A stretch of DNA of 41,553 nucleotides from Lentisphaerota bacterium. Lineage in GTDB: Bacteria; Verrucomicrobiota; Kiritimatiellia; RFP12; JAAYNR01. The notes below the pieces were generated by a model. That model did not search any database and was not told where the DNA came from. It worked only from the letters and a program-made list of their open reading frames with translations. Position numbers and translations under genes: made by a program. The DNA is taken from contig VGWG01000015.1 of the NCBI GenBank assembly GCA_016873675.1, positions 1 through 41,553 of the forward strand, read 5' to 3'. The first letter of the stretch is position 1, and every line of letters starts with the position of its first letter. Positions 25,551-33,111 of this stretch are shown piece after piece.

Positions 25551-26650
25551 GTGGAGTGCTTCGGATTGTGAGGGGCGACCTGCCGGCCGCCCGTACGTCG
25601 CAGCCTCAACTGGCCGCAGGCGGCGTCGGCCTGGCGGCCGCGCGAGTGGCGGAGGGTGGTGTTGATCCGCGCCTGCTCCAGAACGGCCTGGAAGCGGGCG
25701 CACGTTTCGGCGTCGGGCGGGTGGCCGTCAAAGGCGGCGACCGGGCTGAGCGGAATCAGGTTGACCCGGCAATGCAGGGGTCGGAGGAGGCGCGCAAGGA
25801 GTTCGGCATGGCGGGGTTGGTCATTCAGGCCTCGGACGAGGGTGTACTCGAAGGTGATGATCCGGCCGGTGCGCGCTGTGTAGTCGGCACAGGCGGCGAG
25901 CAGTTCGGCGATCGGCCAGCGGGCGGCCACGGGCAGGAGCGACTGGCGCAAGCGGTCATCCGGGGCGTGGAGCGAGACCGAGAGCTCGACCTGCAGCCCC
26001 TCGTCGGCGAGGCGGCGGATGCCGGGGACGACGCCGCAGGTGCTGAGGGTCATGCGGCGGGCGCCGATGGTGAGTCCGCCGGGGGCGTTGAGGACGCGGA
26101 TGGCGCGGAGGGTGTTGTCGTAGTTGGCGAGCGGTTCGCCCATGCCCATGAAGACCACATTTTCAGGCCGGGCATCGGGCGCGGCATTTGGTGTGGCGCG
26201 GAGTTCGCGGGCGGCGGCGAAGACCTGTCCGACGATCTCGCCCGCATCCAGATCACGGGCCAGGCCCAGGGCGCCGCTGGCGCAGAAGGCGCAGCGGAAG
26301 GCGCACCCGGCCTGGGTGGAGACGCAGAGGGTTTGGCGGTCGCGGGAGGGGATGAGGACCGATTCGATCCGCTCGCCGTCCCGGCAGGCGAGGAGGAACT
26401 TGGTGACGCCGTCGGGGGATGCCGTGCGCTCGCAGACCGTGAGGGCCGACAGGTCGCAGCGGCCCGCGAGGGTCCGGCGGAGCGCGGCGGGCAGGTTGGT
26501 CATCTGCTCCCAGTCGGCGACCAGGCGGCAGGCAACCCACTGCCAGAGCTGCGCCGCGCGGAACGCGGGGACGTCGAGCTCGGCGCAGAGCCTCTTCCAG
26601 TCATCGGGCAGAAAGCCGGCGGCAAGGGGAATGGTGGTGGCGGCAGGCAT
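25547..26650 (-). CDS. rlmN: Radical SAM 23S rRNA (adenine-2503-C2)-methyltransferase RlmN
   Basis: Protein of 367 aa that methylates C2 of A2503 in 23S rRNA (and A37 of some tRNAs) by radical chemistry. The [4Fe-4S] cluster motif CxxxCxxC is Cys116-Cys120-Cys123 (GCAFRCAFCAS). FMGMGEPLANYDN, TLSTCGVVPGIRRLAD and FEYTLVRGLNDQPRHA, and NLIPLSPV follow in family order. The C-terminal methyl-carrying cysteine is in RHSRGRQADAACGQL. The N-terminal accessory domain (1-95) is present. It overlaps rsmB by 4 nt and starts 24 nt after the tsaE end. The enzyme is complete. Assignment as RlmN rather than Cfr is favoured by the housekeeping context. Confidence 0.94.
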   Translation of the reverse strand: MPAATTIPLAAGFLPDDWKRLCAELDVPAFRAAQLWQWVACRLVADWEQMTNLPAALRRTLAGRCDLSALTVCERTASPDGVTKFLLACRDGERIESVLIPSRDRQTLCVSTQAGCAFRCAFCASGALGLARDLDAGEIVGQVFAAARELRATPNAAPDARPENVVFMGMGEPLANYDNTLRAIRVLNAPGGLTIGARRMTLSTCGVVPGIRRLADEGLQVELSVSLHAPDDRLRQSLLPVAARWPIAELLAACADYTARTGRIITFEYTLVRGLNDQPRHAELLARLLRPLHCRVNLIPLSPVAAFDGHPPDAETCARFQAVLEQARINTTLRHSRGRQADAACGQLRLRRTGGRQVAPHNPKHST

Positions 26651-26674
26651 AAGTCGGTTAGTCCGGACGGCGCA

Positions 26675-27124
26675 TCACTCCTGGTTGTTCGCGGTGGAGG
26701 CGGGTGTGCGGATGATGATCCGGCGCGAGGTGCGGTCGGGGAGGACGGTCAGGGCGACCTGCACGGCGTCCGGTGGAAGGAGGTCGCCGGCCCGTTCCGG
26801 CCATTCGATGGCGACGATGGCGCCGCTCTCCAGATAGTCGGGGAAGCCGATGGCCAGAAGGTCGTCGGGGCCGGTCAGGCGGTACAAATCCATGTGGACG
26901 AGGCGTCCGCCGGGGCCGGTGTAGTCGCCGACGAGGGTGAACGTGGGGCTGGTCACGGGGCGGGCGATGCCGAGGGTGTGGGCGATGCCCTGGACAAAAG
27001 CGGTTTTGCCGACGCCGAGGTCCCCGGAAAGGGCGACCACGCCCCCGCGCGGCAGGAGGGACGTGACACCGGCGGCCAGGCGCCAGGTTTCGGCAAGCGA
27101 ATGAACGGTCTGGTCTGTCGTCAT
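26675..27124 (-). CDS. tsaE: tRNA threonylcarbamoyladenosine biosynthesis ATPase TsaE
   Basis: Protein of 149 aa, the ATPase partner of TsaB/TsaD in t6A synthesis. Walker A SGDLGVGKTAFVQG lies at 33-46. The family phrase PVTSPTFTLVGDYTG follows, then LVHMDLYRL and DYLESGAIVAIEWPERAGDL, the diagnostic Walker B-like TsaE motif. ATG 27124 (MTTDQTVHSLAETWRLA) is preferred; the longer in-frame extension runs into the divergent thioesterase gene. Only 64 nt separate the two divergent starts. It is the first gene of the tsaE-rlmN-rsmB unit. Confidence 0.94.
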   Translation of the reverse strand: MTTDQTVHSLAETWRLAAGVTSLLPRGGVVALSGDLGVGKTAFVQGIAHTLGIARPVTSPTFTLVGDYTGPGGRLVHMDLYRLTGPDDLLAIGFPDYLESGAIVAIEWPERAGDLLPPDAVQVALTVLPDRTSRRIIIRTPASTANNQE

Positions 27125-27188
27125 GGGATAGAGTATGATGCAAACGGTTCGTTTTGACGAGTCAGAAGCTGGGCGAAGGGAGTCACTC

Positions 27189-27557
27189 ATGACCAACTAC
27201 AAACTGGTGATGCCTGAACACTTGAACCACTACGGGTTTCTCTTCGGCGGCAATCTCCTCAAGTGGGTTGACGAATTCGCCTGGATGGCGGCGAGCCTGG
27301 ACTATCCGGGATGCCAGCTCGTGACGATCGCCATGGACGCGGTGGAGTTTAAGAAGGGGGCTCGTGACGGGGCAATCCTCCGCTTCGAGATCGAGCGGGC
27401 GCGCGAGGGGCATACGTCGGTGACCTATCGCGTGATGGTTTTCCGGCGGACGCTGCACGAAATGACGGAAGAGGAGATGTTCGGCACCGCCATCACCTTT
27501 GTGCGGGTCGGCGCGGGCGGGGTCAAGCTGCCGTTGCGGGACGCGGCCGGAATCTGA
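27189..27557 (+). CDS. Hotdog-fold acyl-CoA thioesterase (YciA/BFIT-like)
   Basis: Protein of 122 aa. It has the single hotdog domain of acyl-CoA thioesterases: MPEHLNHYGFLFGGNLLKWVDEFAWMAA contains the N/H-x-x-G-xx-GG-xLL-x-W-x-D active-site pattern of the YciA/cytosolic acyl-CoA hydrolase group. VEFKKGARDGAILRFEI forms the next strands. It should hydrolyse acyl-CoA to free acid and CoA; chain length cannot be read. ATG 27189 follows AGGGAG at good spacing, while the frame upstream runs into the tsaE start. It is divergent from tsaE and probably monocistronic, followed by the repeat-rich region 27558-28124. Confidence 0.85.
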   Translation: MTNYKLVMPEHLNHYGFLFGGNLLKWVDEFAWMAASLDYPGCQLVTIAMDAVEFKKGARDGAILRFEIERAREGHTSVTYRVMVFRRTLHEMTEEEMFGTAITFVRVGAGGVKLPLRDAAGI

Positions 27558-27610
27558 CGCATGCCACAGGAAACGCGCGGAAGTGGGTATGTGAGTCTGT
27601 GCACCGCGCC

Positions 27611-27639
27611 GGTAGGGCGGCGGCGTCCCGCCGCGCCGC
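27611..27639 (+). repeat. GTAG-headed REP element, copy 1
   Basis: GGTAG followed by a GC-only hairpin (GGCGGCG... CGCCGCGCC) of 29 nt. The same element with one substitution and one inserted C lies in the opposite orientation at 38299-38328. A GTAG head before a hairpin is the hallmark of REP sequences mobilised by RAYT transposases, and a RAYT gene is in this window. Short direct repeats ATGCCACAGG occur on both sides, near 27563 and 27652. Confidence 0.75.
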
Positions 27640-27670
27640 AGATCAAGACGAATGCCACAGGGAGTGGGGG

Positions 27671-27895
27671 AAGGTCCGTCCCTAGTCAGGTTCTTGGGAT
27701 CTCCATCCCGATGAAGCGCTTGCAGAACCGGGGAAGGATGTGCGGTTCTGATATGCGGACCTTTGTCGTGAGCTTTGTCGCGAGCTTTGTTGAACCCTCT
27801 ATGGGCGAACCGGTTGCGATTCGACAACGCTCACGACAAAGCTCGCGACAAAGAGGGTGGAATGGCTTAACTTAGCGCCATTCGGGACGGACCTT
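27671..27895. repeat. Nested inverted-repeat element in a gene-free stretch
   Basis: The exact 12-bp inverted repeat AAGGTCCGTCCC (27671-27682) / GGGACGGACCTT (27884-27895) encloses the long hairpin at 27761-27853. The arrangement, about 225 bp without a coding frame I can credit, resembles a small non-autonomous mobile element. The rest of 27558-28124 shows no gene; it includes a G-run (27921-27933) and AT-richer DNA before the SAF gene. Confidence 0.6.
27761..27853. repeat. Long hairpin with 34-nt arms built of tandem subunits
   Basis: Arms 27761-27794 and 27820-27853 pair over 34 positions with four differences, two of which would be G-U wobbles in RNA from the plus strand. The loop is 25 nt. 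Each arm consists of two related 12-13-nt units, CTTTGTCG(T/C)GAGC, in swapped order, plus a third degenerate unit. A promoter or T-tract is not evident, so it is more likely a repeat element than a terminator. Confidence 0.8.
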
Positions 27896-28124
27896 CCGTC
27901 CTTCCGCCTCAGCCGGGCTGAGTGGGGGGGGGGGACTCAGTCCCAGGCCAAACCTTCTGCTTATCTCCTTCCGACTATCCTTACGATCCGCAAGATAGGC
28001 CGCAAGTCGGCATCATGACATCCCAATTTCCGTTGCTGCGTCCACCGTATTCATCTATTATCTACACCGTTGTGGAGATAGCCTGAAACGGCTTGATCAC
28101 TTGTTCACCAAGGAGATGATGCCG

Positions 28125-28463
28125 ATGAAAATCAAGAACCTGATAGGCATAGTGACAGTACTTTCGGTTTCACTCGCCGGATCGATGTGTATGGCACGTG
28201 ATTCCGGGATGACCGTCGCTGTGGCGACAACAAACCTGCAATCTGGAGCAGTACTTGCAACGAACAACATTGCCCAAGGGTTTGTAAAAGATGCGAATTT
28301 GCCAGATGACTTCATCACCGGACAAGATATGAAAGTCCTGTTAGGAGTTAAGCTCGCAAAGCCGGTCAAGAAAGGGGAACCCATCAAGAAGTCTGATCTC
28401 GACAATCCCCCCAAAGCCGTTCAGAGCTCAAAACCGAAAGTCTTTGACTTGACAATCGAGTGA
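28125..28463 (+). CDS. Small secreted SAF-domain protein
   Basis: Protein of 112 aa from ATG 28125, chosen because AAGGAG (28110-28115) lies 9 nt upstream; two earlier in-frame ATGs lie too close to it. Residues 1-24 form a signal peptide (MKIKNLIGIVTVLSVSLAGS, predicted cleavage after CMA). The remainder is one SAF domain as in CpaB/RcpC and FlgA: VAVATTNLQSGAVLATNNIA, then GVKLAKPVKKGEPIKKSDL. Such domains are usually N-terminal modules of larger pilus or flagellar assembly proteins, and no partner genes are near. The coding sequence is visibly less GC-rich than its neighbours, hinting at different origin. The function is unknown. Confidence 0.7.
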   Translation: MKIKNLIGIVTVLSVSLAGSMCMARDSGMTVAVATTNLQSGAVLATNNIAQGFVKDANLPDDFITGQDMKVLLGVKLAKPVKKGEPIKKSDLDNPPKAVQSSKPKVFDLTIE

Positions 28464-28513
28464 CATCGTTGCCAGCAATCGGCTCCTGCCGACGCCGGTT
28501 TTTGGGCAGGTAG

Positions 28514-28825
28514 GTGCCTTGGCTCATCATCTGTTTTGGTGTGTTCGTGGGAGCTTCATTCTTGTGGAGACTGATCTACGATAAAACCAGAGGGCTCACG
28601 GTCGTGGTAGCTTCGCACATTCTTGCTGACCTTGGTTGGGAGGGCGACCTGGTTGTCGGGGCGAACGCGACGGGCTACCTGGTGACGCTGGTGGAGCGGG
28701 TCACGCGCTTCACGCTTGTGGGCTGGTCGCGGACCAAGGAGGCGGACGAGGTGGCTGCCGAGGTCATCCGCCGGCTCGGCATGATCGGCGTGGCCTGCAC
28801 GGGGATCACGTTCGACAACGGGTAA
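28514..28825 (+). pseudogene. IS30-family transposase fragment
   Basis: The frame from about 28629 reads GWEGDLVVGANATGYLVTLV, then RVTRFTLVGWSRTKEADEVA and a little later ACTGITFDNG followed by TAA. This is the middle of the DDE catalytic domain of IS30 transposases (WEGD with the first Asp, and TxDNG with the second). The N-terminal HTH half and the C-terminal Glu region are absent. The 35 residues before it (GTG 28514 on; LIICFGVFVGASFLWRLIYD) are hydrophobic and unrelated, so the frame is a chimera. A possible later scrap (TKTADEVFGQ) lies at 28923-28952 in another frame. Confidence 0.75.
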
Positions 28826-28882
28826 TCGTTCACGACCCCGCCGTTTGGATTGGTGGTGCATCCCCTCGACGCTCCGAACGTC

Positions 28883-29005
28883 CGACGAAGCCGTGCGCGA
28901 AGCGTAAACGACAAGGTGTGCGACGAAGACCGCCGACGAAGTGTTTGGCCAACACCCGCTCGACACGTCGTCCCTACACCTCGGCGCACGCTTCGTCGTT
29001 TACGC
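28883..29005. repeat. Degenerate inverted-repeat cluster of CGACGAAG-type motifs
   Basis: The 11-bp GCGTAAACGAC (28902-28912) is exactly inverted at 28995-29005. CGACGAAG-C-CGTGCGC (28883-28898) is inverted with one bulge at 28984-28998. Further CGACGAA copies lie at 28921 and 28934. It lies in 28826-29447, where no intact gene is seen. Confidence 0.5.
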
Positions 29006-29091
29006 GTCGTCACCACATTTCGTCGAGCGGTTCATCCTGCTCACCCAGGCTTTGCCGCGCCTACGCGCCCTACACACCAGTTTGCAAGTGC

Positions 29092-29181
29092 CTCTTCGGG
29101 CACGGCGAGAAGCACCTGGCCAACACGCTGGCGTCCCTCAACATCTTCGCGTTCCTGTCGCGCACCGTCCTTGAACTCGTC
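29092..29181 (+). pseudogene. C-terminal scrap of a second transposase
   Basis: The frame reads LFGHGEKHLANTLASLNIFA then FLSRTVLELVG. The pattern HGxKHLAxxLAxLNxxAFL near a C-terminus recalls ISNCY-like transposases, as I remember them. Homology appears to continue in another frame after about 29181 (RRHARLPGVTRQHRFGIH), implying a frameshift. No start or catalytic domain remains. Confidence 0.45.
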
Positions 29182-29447
29182 GGCCGTGGAGACACGACGC
29201 CACGCGCGTCTCCCAGGCGTGACGCGGCAACACCGGTTCGGCATCCATCGGCAACCCAGCAAAATACCGCCGTCACGCTTCAAGAGCTTGCATCGGGCCA
29301 CAACCCATGCTCAAAATCACTAGCTCCCCCAATAATCATTCCGCGACCCGACCCCAAAATTAGAATTGCTGCCGCCGCCGCCCAACCTGCGCTTGTAAAC
29401 TCCGCCGTTCTGTGTCAAAATGAACCCGCTTTCACACGAAGGAACGA

Positions 29448-31994
29448 ATGGCCCACTCGCCAGTGTTGCACTGGCTACTGGCTGGCGCGACGCTAAACAT
29501 GTCGAAGCATCGTACTTTACAAGGGGCAGCCGTCACCCCCTCCACAGGCGCACCGGATGCTCTGGTACCGTTGTTGGATGAATTGCAGGCGGCGGTCGCG
29601 CAACAGCGCGGGCACAAGGCGCTCGGACTGGCCAAGTTGCTGCGAAAACATCCCGCCTACGGCCCGCAACACACCGCGCTTGTGGCCCGCGCCTACGAAG
29701 TTCGTATGGCCGAAATGCTCGCGTCCGGGCAGCATAAATCTGCGCAGGAGTTGCTGCAGGTGCTGACCGTGCAACAGCCAGCGGTCGTCGCGCTGATTTC
29801 CAGCCGTCCGGCCCTGCTTGTCGAACTGGGCGGAGGGGCGGGTCAATTCCTGGCCGGGTACGGACTGGACGCGGCGTTGACCGAAGCGATCGACACGTGC
29901 ATCCGCCGCGATTGCCGCGATCCGCGCCTGCTGGCCCAGCACCCCCACCTGACGGAGGCGCATCCGTTAAAGGTTGCGGCTGCCACCATCTTGAAGGCGT
30001 GGGATGAGATCGAGAGCGGTGCCAGCGCCGAGGCGTACGCGCGTCTCCCGGAGGTTGTCGGCCGGCGCTCGCCGTTCATCGCCTGGCGGCTATTCATCCA
30101 TGCCTTGCAAGCCGCGTATGCAGGCCACGATGCGGATGTGCCCGCCTTCCTGGACCGGATCGCAGCCGATAGCGCCGTGCGTCCCCTCGCCGATATCCTG
30201 CGCCGCATCCTAGCTGGCGAGCCACCGCAGACCCCACGCGAAAGGATAGTGCATGCGAAGCTCGTTGCGCCGTCGCTGCATGGGACACTGGTGCAAATCG
30301 ACCAGCATCTGGCAGCCGGAGAGTTAACCGAGTCGCGACGGATTTTCGATGAGCTGGCCCGCCAGCCGATCTGGGCAGAACGGAAACACCTGTTCGGCGA
30401 AATGGCGGCGCGTTATCTGTTGGCCGCCACCCCCACGATCAACCGGATCTGCAAGGAGCGCGGATCGTTCAATAAAGCGGACGAACTATTTCTATCCTTC
30501 CGGCAAAATCAGCAGTTCACGGCAAGCTTTGTCAAATTCATGTACTGGGACGATCACGATTGTGCCGAGGACTGGGAGCTTGTCATCCAGCACAGCAAGC
30601 CGCCGCCGCTGGCCATGGCACTGATCTATGACCGGCTGGCCACGATCTGCCTGACGCGGGAAGAGGACGACTCGGATGACGATGCGTTCGACGACAAGTT
30701 CGACGATGCGTTCGAGATACATGATCCCGATGCCGATGTCGATGCTGGCCGCCGAGTCGAGAAACTATGGCAAAAGAGCGCGCAGATCCATCCCTTGCGC
30801 GAAACGTTTGTTCACTGGCACGCGGCGATGCAGCGTTGCAAGGGGGACGATGAAGCCGCTCTTCAGGCGTGGATCAAGGCCTTCCCGGAGGATGTCACGC
30901 CGCTGCTGGAGTTGACCGCGCTTTTCCGATCCAATCGAACACCCCAGAAGGCCTTGTCCATGTTCAAACGGCTGGAAAGCGTGGCGCGCGGTCGGCCCGA
31001 AGTCGAGGCCCTGCGGCCGCTGCTGCGTCTCGACAGCGCCGCCGGGCGCCTGACCCGCCGGATGTATGCCGCCGCAGAAAAGGATCTGGACGAAATCGCC
31101 CCGAATGCGCCGGAGTTCATCCGGGTCGTCTGCGCCACGCTGCGATGGATTTGCGCCTCGCGGAGCGGTGGCGATGCGGCGGCGCGACGCGCGGCTTGGG
31201 AGGTTGCCGGACATCCGATCTGGGCGTACCAAGCCGTAAGCGTGCTGGCGAGTCAGTGGCGTGCGGAGGTGTCGGCGGAGTTGACCGAAGTCGATGCATG
31301 GCTAACGGCACAGGCCCGGTCAGCACCCGCGCAATTGGTGTTAGATTTCGCCAAACTGGCTGCACAGCCGGATGCGGTCTGGTCCTTGAAGCGCCGGTTT
31401 CCCTGCGGTGCGGTCATCGTTGCCGCCTGTCGGGATCGCTCGGCAGACGCGGATTCGGTGTGGTCTCTCCTGCAAGGTCTTTTCAATCCCCATGTTTTGT
31501 CCCAACCGGGAGCACGCGCGCTTTTCTGGGCGCTGACCGGTAACGGCCTGGCACGGCGCGACGCGCGGACGCCGGAGTACCTCGCCTACCGCGCGCTGCT
31601 CTACGATCCGTTGTTCATGCCGCCCGACGACAATCCGAATTTCGATGCGCTCGTTGACCGTGTAGATGAATGTCTGGCGGTGGCGCACCACGTGGCTCAT
31701 GCATCAGGACGCATGGAGGCTGTGCAGGCCGTCGAGTCCCTGTCCCGCCACTGTCGTGCGCCCGTCAATCGCAAACGCCAGAAAGCGCGTCTGACCGACA
31801 AGACCCGCGACCGCTTGCTTGAACAGGAGATCGGGATCAGCGCCTGGGATGACGTGCCGGGCCGTCTGAAGGAAAAGGTGCGGCACGGCAGGGTTGATAT
31901 TTTTTCTGAACTCCAAAGCAAACGGCGCTCGACTCGCGCGCGAACCTCGCGCCCTGAGTCCGGGCCGGACTTCAACCAGCCGGAGTTGTGGTAA
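29448..31994 (+). CDS. Large helical-repeat (TPR-like) protein, first gene of the Hsp70 operon
   Basis: Protein of 848 aa with no recognised enzyme domain. It is almost wholly alpha-helical, with repeated helix pairs rich in Ala/Leu resembling TPR or Sel1-like arrays (for example PLLDELQAAVAQQRGHKALG near 42 and a run around 490-560, ALSMFKRLESVARGRPEVEA). Residues about 405-435 are a very acidic Asp-rich linker. The C-terminus is basic and Gly/Pro/Arg-rich. ATG 29448 has AAGGA just upstream, but codons 4-14 are made of the 29-nt repeat shared with 21993, so the older start may be ATG 29499 (MSKHRTLQG). The J-domain gene follows after 2 nt. It may be a client-binding or scaffold subunit of the chaperone; this is inference. 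Confidence 0.72.
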   Translation: MAHSPVLHWLLAGATLNMSKHRTLQGAAVTPSTGAPDALVPLLDELQAAVAQQRGHKALGLAKLLRKHPAYGPQHTALVARAYEVRMAEMLASGQHKSAQELLQVLTVQQPAVVALISSRPALLVELGGGAGQFLAGYGLDAALTEAIDTCIRRDCRDPRLLAQHPHLTEAHPLKVAAATILKAWDEIESGASAEAYARLPEVVGRRSPFIAWRLFIHALQAAYAGHDADVPAFLDRIAADSAVRPLADILRRILAGEPPQTPRERIVHAKLVAPSLHGTLVQIDQHLAAGELTESRRIFDELARQPIWAERKHLFGEMAARYLLAATPTINRICKERGSFNKADELFLSFRQNQQFTASFVKFMYWDDHDCAEDWELVIQHSKPPPLAMALIYDRLATICLTREEDDSDDDAFDDKFDDAFEIHDPDADVDAGRRVEKLWQKSAQIHPLRETFVHWHAAMQRCKGDDEAALQAWIKAFPEDVTPLLELTALFRSNRTPQKALSMFKRLESVARGRPEVEALRPLLRLDSAAGRLTRRMYAAAEKDLDEIAPNAPEFIRVVCATLRWICASRSGGDAAARRAAWEVAGHPIWAYQAVSVLASQWRAEVSAELTEVDAWLTAQARSAPAQLVLDFAKLAAQPDAVWSLKRRFPCGAVIVAACRDRSADADSVWSLLQGLFNPHVLSQPGARALFWALTGNGLARRDARTPEYLAYRALLYDPLFMPPDDNPNFDALVDRVDECLAVAHHVAHASGRMEAVQAVESLSRHCRAPVNRKRQKARLTDKTRDRLLEQEIGISAWDDVPGRLKEKVRHGRVDIFSELQSKRRSTRARTSRPESGPDFNQPELW
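29459..29487 (+). repeat. Copy B of the 29-nt dispersed repeat, inside a coding region
   Basis: All 29 bases equal 21993-22021. The outer half of the left palindrome arm present in copy A is absent here. It encodes residues 4-14 of the helical-repeat protein in frame and contains no stop. Confidence 0.85.
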
Positions 31995-31996
31995 CC

Positions 31997-32299
31997 ATGC
32001 TTTATCCCTACCTGACCTTGGATGTTCCCGAGACGGCGACCGACGAGGAGGTGCGCCGCGCGTACCTGCAGAAGATTCGCATCTATTCGCCTGAACAAAG
32101 CCCCGACGAGTTTCAACGGGTGTGCGAGGCGTACGAATTGATCAAAACCGAACTGGCGCGCACCCGGTTGCACTTGTTTGGCATGCGCGGGAACAATCCA
32201 GGCGCGCCCATGGCCGATCTGGTGCCCAAACCGGTCACCGTCGAGCGACACCGAGCTGGAGTAACCCTGTGGATCGAAACGAATACGAACCAACCCTGA
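31997..32299 (+). CDS. J-domain-like protein lacking the HPD motif
   Basis: Protein of 100 aa. Residues 1-55 match a J domain: PYLTLDVPETATDEEVRRAY (helix I and start of helix II), QKIRIYSPEQSPDEFQRVCE and AYELIKTELARTR (helix III). Where canonical J proteins have HPD, this reads YSPE. HPD is needed to stimulate Hsp70 ATPase in known systems, so a changed mode of action is implied. The C-terminal 40 residues are an unassigned tail. ATG 31997 is preferred over GTG 31988 because GGAG (31982-31985) is better spaced. It overlaps the GrpE-like gene by 31 nt and lies 2 nt after the helical-repeat gene. Confidence 0.82.
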   Translation: MLYPYLTLDVPETATDEEVRRAYLQKIRIYSPEQSPDEFQRVCEAYELIKTELARTRLHLFGMRGNNPGAPMADLVPKPVTVERHRAGVTLWIETNTNQP

Positions 32300-33111
32300 C
32301 GCCGACGGCGATCCTTCCGGATCCCCAAGCGGAATCTGTCGCCGAAACGCCGAGCGACTGGCGCGAGGACATCCTGTCGGATTTCCGCGCCTGGCTGTAC
32401 AGCCTGACGGATGACGACGCAGAATCGTCGGTCGCGGACGAAAGTCCGGTTGTTGAATCGACCGACTCGACCTCGGATACAGACGAGCCGGATGCAGTCA
32501 AACCCGACCTCGCCGATTTGGATACAGACGAACCGGACGCATCGGAACCGGATTTGGAAACGCTGTTCGGTGAACTTGCGGCGCTGCGTCAGGAAACCCG
32601 CCTGGTGGGACGCGCCAGCCAGCAGGCGGAACGGCAGCTCGGATCACTGGCCGAGAGCCTGCGCGCCGAGTTGCGCGAGCAGAACGAACGGTTGGCGCGC
32701 ACCACGGCCGACCTGAAAACCCAACTGCCGATCGCCCGGCGCGAAGCACAGGGCGCGGTGCTGACGGAGCTGATCGCCATCCGCGCCGCCCTCGAAGACA
32801 CGGTCCGGGCCGCCCGTCGGCGCACGCTGCCGCCCTGGCCCTGGCTGGGCGCGGCCCGTCAGTTGCTTCAGGAAGGGGCGACCAGTGCGCAAATGGCTCT
32901 AGACAAGGCCGACGATGCCTTGCGTCGCTTGTCCATCGCCTCCGTGGCCGAACCGGGCGAGCCCTTTGACCCGAAGTGGATGCGGGCTGTTGCCACCGTG
33001 ACAGGCTCGGGCCGGCCCGCCGGAACCGTTGTGACCGTCGTGCGCCAGGGTTGGCGGCGCGAAGATCAGGTGTTGCAAACCGCCGATGTGGAGGTGTCAA
33101 AAGCGTTATGA
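32269..33111 (+). CDS. GrpE-like nucleotide exchange factor
   Basis: Protein of 280 aa, longer than ordinary GrpE (about 190). The first 100 residues are acidic and Asp/Glu/Ser/Thr-rich, including a repeated DxDEPD phrase. About 105-160 is a coiled coil (QQAERQLGSLAESLRAELRE), and the C-terminal part shows GrpE features: a helical region VLTELIAIRAALEDTVRAAR, then the beta domain FDPKWMRAVATV, GTVVTVVRQGW and VLQTADVEVSKAL. It should release ADP from the Hsp70 encoded next. GTG 32269 with GGAG 7 nt upstream is the start; no ATG is available in the frame. The stop overlaps the Hsp70 start as ATGA. Confidence 0.82.
   Translation: MDRNEYEPTLTPTAILPDPQAESVAETPSDWREDILSDFRAWLYSLTDDDAESSVADESPVVESTDSTSDTDEPDAVKPDLADLDTDEPDASEPDLETLFGELAALRQETRLVGRASQQAERQLGSLAESLRAELREQNERLARTTADLKTQLPIARREAQGAVLTELIAIRAALEDTVRAARRRTLPPWPWLGAARQLLQEGATSAQMALDKADDALRRLSIASVAEPGEPFDPKWMRAVATVTGSGRPAGTVVTVVRQGWRREDQVLQTADVEVSKAL

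Noticed and set aside
25544-27157. 537-aa plus-strand frame over rlmN and tsaE
   Set aside because: Spans two genes with clear catalytic motifs on the other strand.
27561-27875. 104-aa frame through the REP and hairpin
   Set aside because: Its sequence simply translates repeats (FVVSFVASFVEPSM and its inverse RQRSRQSSRQRG).
27601-28100. CRISPR array
   Set aside because: The repeats are inverted or unevenly spaced and no cas gene is in the window.
28636-29496. 286-aa plus-strand frame
   Set aside because: Chimera of two transposase scraps, repeat DNA and the 29-nt repeat; no single gene explains it.
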